Source of the DNA: Actinomycetota bacterium
GTDB taxonomy: Bacteria > Actinomycetota > Humimicrobiia > Humimicrobiales > Humimicrobiaceae
Length of the DNA: 6,033 nucleotides
Reading direction: 5' to 3'
Assembly (NCBI GenBank): GCA_016870675.1
Contig: VGAU01000121.1
Coordinates: forward strand, 1 to 6,033
Shown here: piece by piece, positions 4,923-6,033 of the stretch
Numbering within the stretch: position 1 is the first letter of the stretch
Layout of the letters: each line of letters opens with the position of its first letter
Program-made: the position numbers and the translations under genes
The notes under the pieces: generated by a model
Told to the model about the DNA's origin: nothing
The model's input: the letters and a program-made list of their open reading frames with translations, nothing else
Databases searched by the model: none

Positions 4923-6033
4923 ATGTATAATAAATCTATATACCGGTTGCTTGCTATATTTCTATTTATATTTATATCAGTATCTTTTTTAATACCTTCT
5001 GATCTTGTTGCAGAAACCAGGAAGTTCTGGGTTAAAGATGGTCACTATGAAAATCAAAAGGTATGGGTAACCAGTGGATACTTTAAGGACACTCAGGAGA
5101 AAAGATGGGTGGATACATCTCATATGGTTGAGAGTGGATATTGGGAGACTAAAAAAGAGTGGGTGGATACGTCGCATATGGTATACCAGGGGTACTGGAA
5201 GGATGTAACTAAAAGCGTTTGGGTTGATACGTCTCAGTGGGTAAGTAGTGGGTACTGGAAGGACGTAACTGAAAGAGTTTGGGTTACAAGTGGATATACA
5301 GCTTATAGAGATGTTAAAAAGTGGGTGAATACGTCTCATAATGAGTTGGTAAGTAGTGGATACTGGGGTAGTAAGTGGGTTGATACAAGTCACTGGGAGA
5401 CCAGGTCTTATAACGTTTGGGTAAGTAGTGGGTACTGGGCCGGTTACTGGGTTAATACGTCTCACTGGGAGACTAGGTATAGAGATGTAAGACAGGCTTA
5501 CAGTGTATGGGTAAGTAGTGGATACTGGAGATATAATAGCTATGGACGACGCTACTGGGTGGATACGAGCCACTGGGAGACGAGGTATAGAACTGTAAGA
5601 CAGGCTTACAGTGTATGGGTAAGTAGTGGATACTGGGGTAGTAAGTGGGTTAATACAAGTCACTGGGAGACTAGGTCTTATAACGTTTGGGTAAGTAGTG
5701 GGCACTGGGCCAGTTACTGGGTGGATACCAGTCATTGGACCTGGGTAAATAGTGGATACTGGAAAACGGATAAGGAAGCTTACTGGGTGGATACGAGTCA
5801 CTGGGAAGACCAAAAAGTTTGGGTTGAAGGCGGGCACTATGAGACGAGGTATAGAGAAGTAGAAGATTGGCAGCCCTGTAATGTAGTAAAATATGAACAT
5901 ATTGGCGTTTACTGGTGGAGTAAGTATATTCCGGGTTATGAGCTCCTCGATAAATGGATGTATGAATTTATCAGAGATCATCCATGGTTTTCCGAAAGGT
6001 ATACTGAATATTTAAAAAATATTATAAAGAATT
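4923..6033 (+). CDS. Exported tryptophan-rich tandem-repeat protein (3' end beyond window)
   Basis: An open frame of 370 codons that runs off the window. Residues 1-30 form a signal peptide: basic start with K4 and R8, hydrophobic core LLAIFLFIFISVSFLI, and likely cleavage after LVA at 30. Residues 36-306 are an array of two short motifs. About 13 copies are of the type WVxSGYW (variants GHY, GHW, GYF), and 10 copies are of the type WV[DN]TSHW (for example at 62, 80, 100, 134, 152, 176, 212, 242, 266, 288). Linkers recur as KDVTxxV, ETRSYNV and ETRYRxVRQAYSV. There are 35 tryptophans in this part and no cysteine. Residues 313-370 are non-repetitive and aromatic and hold the only cysteine seen in the mature part (C319). 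The spacing WxxxGxW differs by one residue from the WxxGxW repeat known in other bacterial surface proteins. Binding, adhesive or structural work outside the cell is plausible. No enzyme motif is visible. Confidence 0.85.
   Translation, partial: MYNKSIYRLLAIFLFIFISVSFLIPSDLVAETRKFWVKDGHYENQKVWVTSGYFKDTQEKRWVDTSHMVESGYWETKKEWVDTSHMVYQGYWKDVTKSVWVDTSQWVSSGYWKDVTERVWVTSGYTAYRDVKKWVNTSHNELVSSGYWGSKWVDTSHWETRSYNVWVSSGYWAGYWVNTSHWETRYRDVRQAYSVWVSSGYWRYNSYGRRYWVDTSHWETRYRTVRQAYSVWVSSGYWGSKWVNTSHWETRSYNVWVSSGHWASYWVDTSHWTWVNSGYWKTDKEAYWVDTSHWEDQKVWVEGGHYETRYREVEDWQPCNVVKYEHIGVYWWSKYIPGYELLDKWMYEFIRDHPWFSERYTEYLKNIIKN
5348..5452 (+). repeat. Near-identical block, copy 1 of a 270 bp-spaced duplication
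   Basis: These 105 bases match 5618-5722 with four differences by my alignment (5382, 5402, 5433, 5442), all transitions. One is silent. The other three give D/N, Y/H and G/S in the protein. The 270 bp step is 90 codons, so the frame is kept. Confidence 0.8.
5463..5528 (+). repeat. Near-identical block, copy 1 of a 108 bp-spaced duplication
   Basis: These 66 bases match 5571-5636 with three differences (5474, 5484, 5485). They encode HWETRYRxVRQAYSV followed by WVSSGYW. The 36-codon step keeps the frame. This pair lies between the two 105-base blocks; its second copy overlaps the start of the second block. Confidence 0.8.
5571..5636 (+). repeat. Near-identical block, copy 2 of a 108 bp-spaced duplication
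   Basis: Second copy of 5463-5528. The only protein difference is D188 in copy 1 against T224 in copy 2, in the linker. Confidence 0.8.
5618..5722 (+). repeat. Near-identical block, copy 2 of a 270 bp-spaced duplication
   Basis: Second copy of the block at 5348-5452. It begins inside a WVSSGYW unit, spans a WVNTSHW unit with an ETRSYNV linker, and ends in the next WVD unit. Confidence 0.8.

Larger units (their letters stand above)
5028..5840 (+). repeat. In-frame tandem repeat array coding WVxSGYW / WV[DN]TSHW units
   Basis: The array is built of short units with core words such as GTAAGTAGTGGATACTGG and TGGGTGGATACGAGTCACTGG. Period is irregular: paired motifs recur every 20 to 36 codons depending on linker length. 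For example, GGTACTGGAAGGA at 5191 recurs at 5251, a 60 bp step. The first copies (5028-5200) are the most divergent and the central and late ones the most alike, as expected when an array grows from its middle or end. Confidence 0.85.

Noticed and set aside
5028..5840. CRISPR-like direct repeats
   Set aside because: The repeats are in frame, imperfect, of variable spacing and encode a conserved protein motif; there are no unique spacers of constant length.
4989..5981. Open frame of 330 codons on the minus strand
   Set aside because: It lies exactly antisense to the repeat array. The forward repeat uses few codons that create reverse stops, so the reverse frame stays open. Its product is a low-complexity Pro/Ile/Tyr-rich string with no signal peptide, while the forward frame has a strong ribosome site and a signal peptide.

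Overview
The window is AT-rich, densely packed and entirely plus-strand. It has purine-rich Shine-Dalgarno sites (AAGGAG, GGAG, AGGGG), frequent AGA/AGG and ATA codons and very short intergenic gaps. This suits a low-GC Firmicute, probably a Clostridia-type or halanaerobe-type anaerobe. I cannot name the species.

Left part (1-3137): the 3' end of an unrecognised gene is followed by two polytopic membrane proteins whose layout is that of TadB/TadC (type II secretion F-domain) platform proteins. Three small proteins follow (49, 137 and 178 aa). Each has a single N-terminal membrane helix, and all three open with the same MK[TV]FIV..A..IL signature. This looks like a divergent Tad/Flp-type pilus or pseudopilus module, with a platform pair plus pilin-like and TadE/F-like subunits. 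The genes are joined by an ATGA overlap or gaps of about 10-30 nt, consistent with one transcript. The ATPase and prepilin peptidase would have to lie outside the window.

Middle part (3148-4913): two paralogous membrane-anchored proteins of unknown function (191 and 213 aa) flank a small cytoplasmic protein with two CxxC knuckles. The only gap longer than about 30 nt in the window (3724-3819) lies before the CxxC gene.

Right part (4923-6033, running off the end): an exported protein with a signal peptide and an extraordinary tryptophan-rich array. Two heptad-like motifs, WVxSGYW and WV[DN]TSHW, alternate about 23 times over some 270 residues. Its DNA carries near-identical duplicated blocks 270 bp and 108 bp apart, so the array has changed recently by internal duplication. 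It is a complete forward gene up to the window edge. A long open frame on the opposite strand is a by-product of the repeats.

Taken together, the window may hold a surface-structure locus: a secretion/pilus platform, its pseudopilins, anchored accessory proteins and a large repetitive extracellular protein. The platform call rests on topology and gene order. The functional link to the repeat protein is an inference from shared direction and tight spacing.
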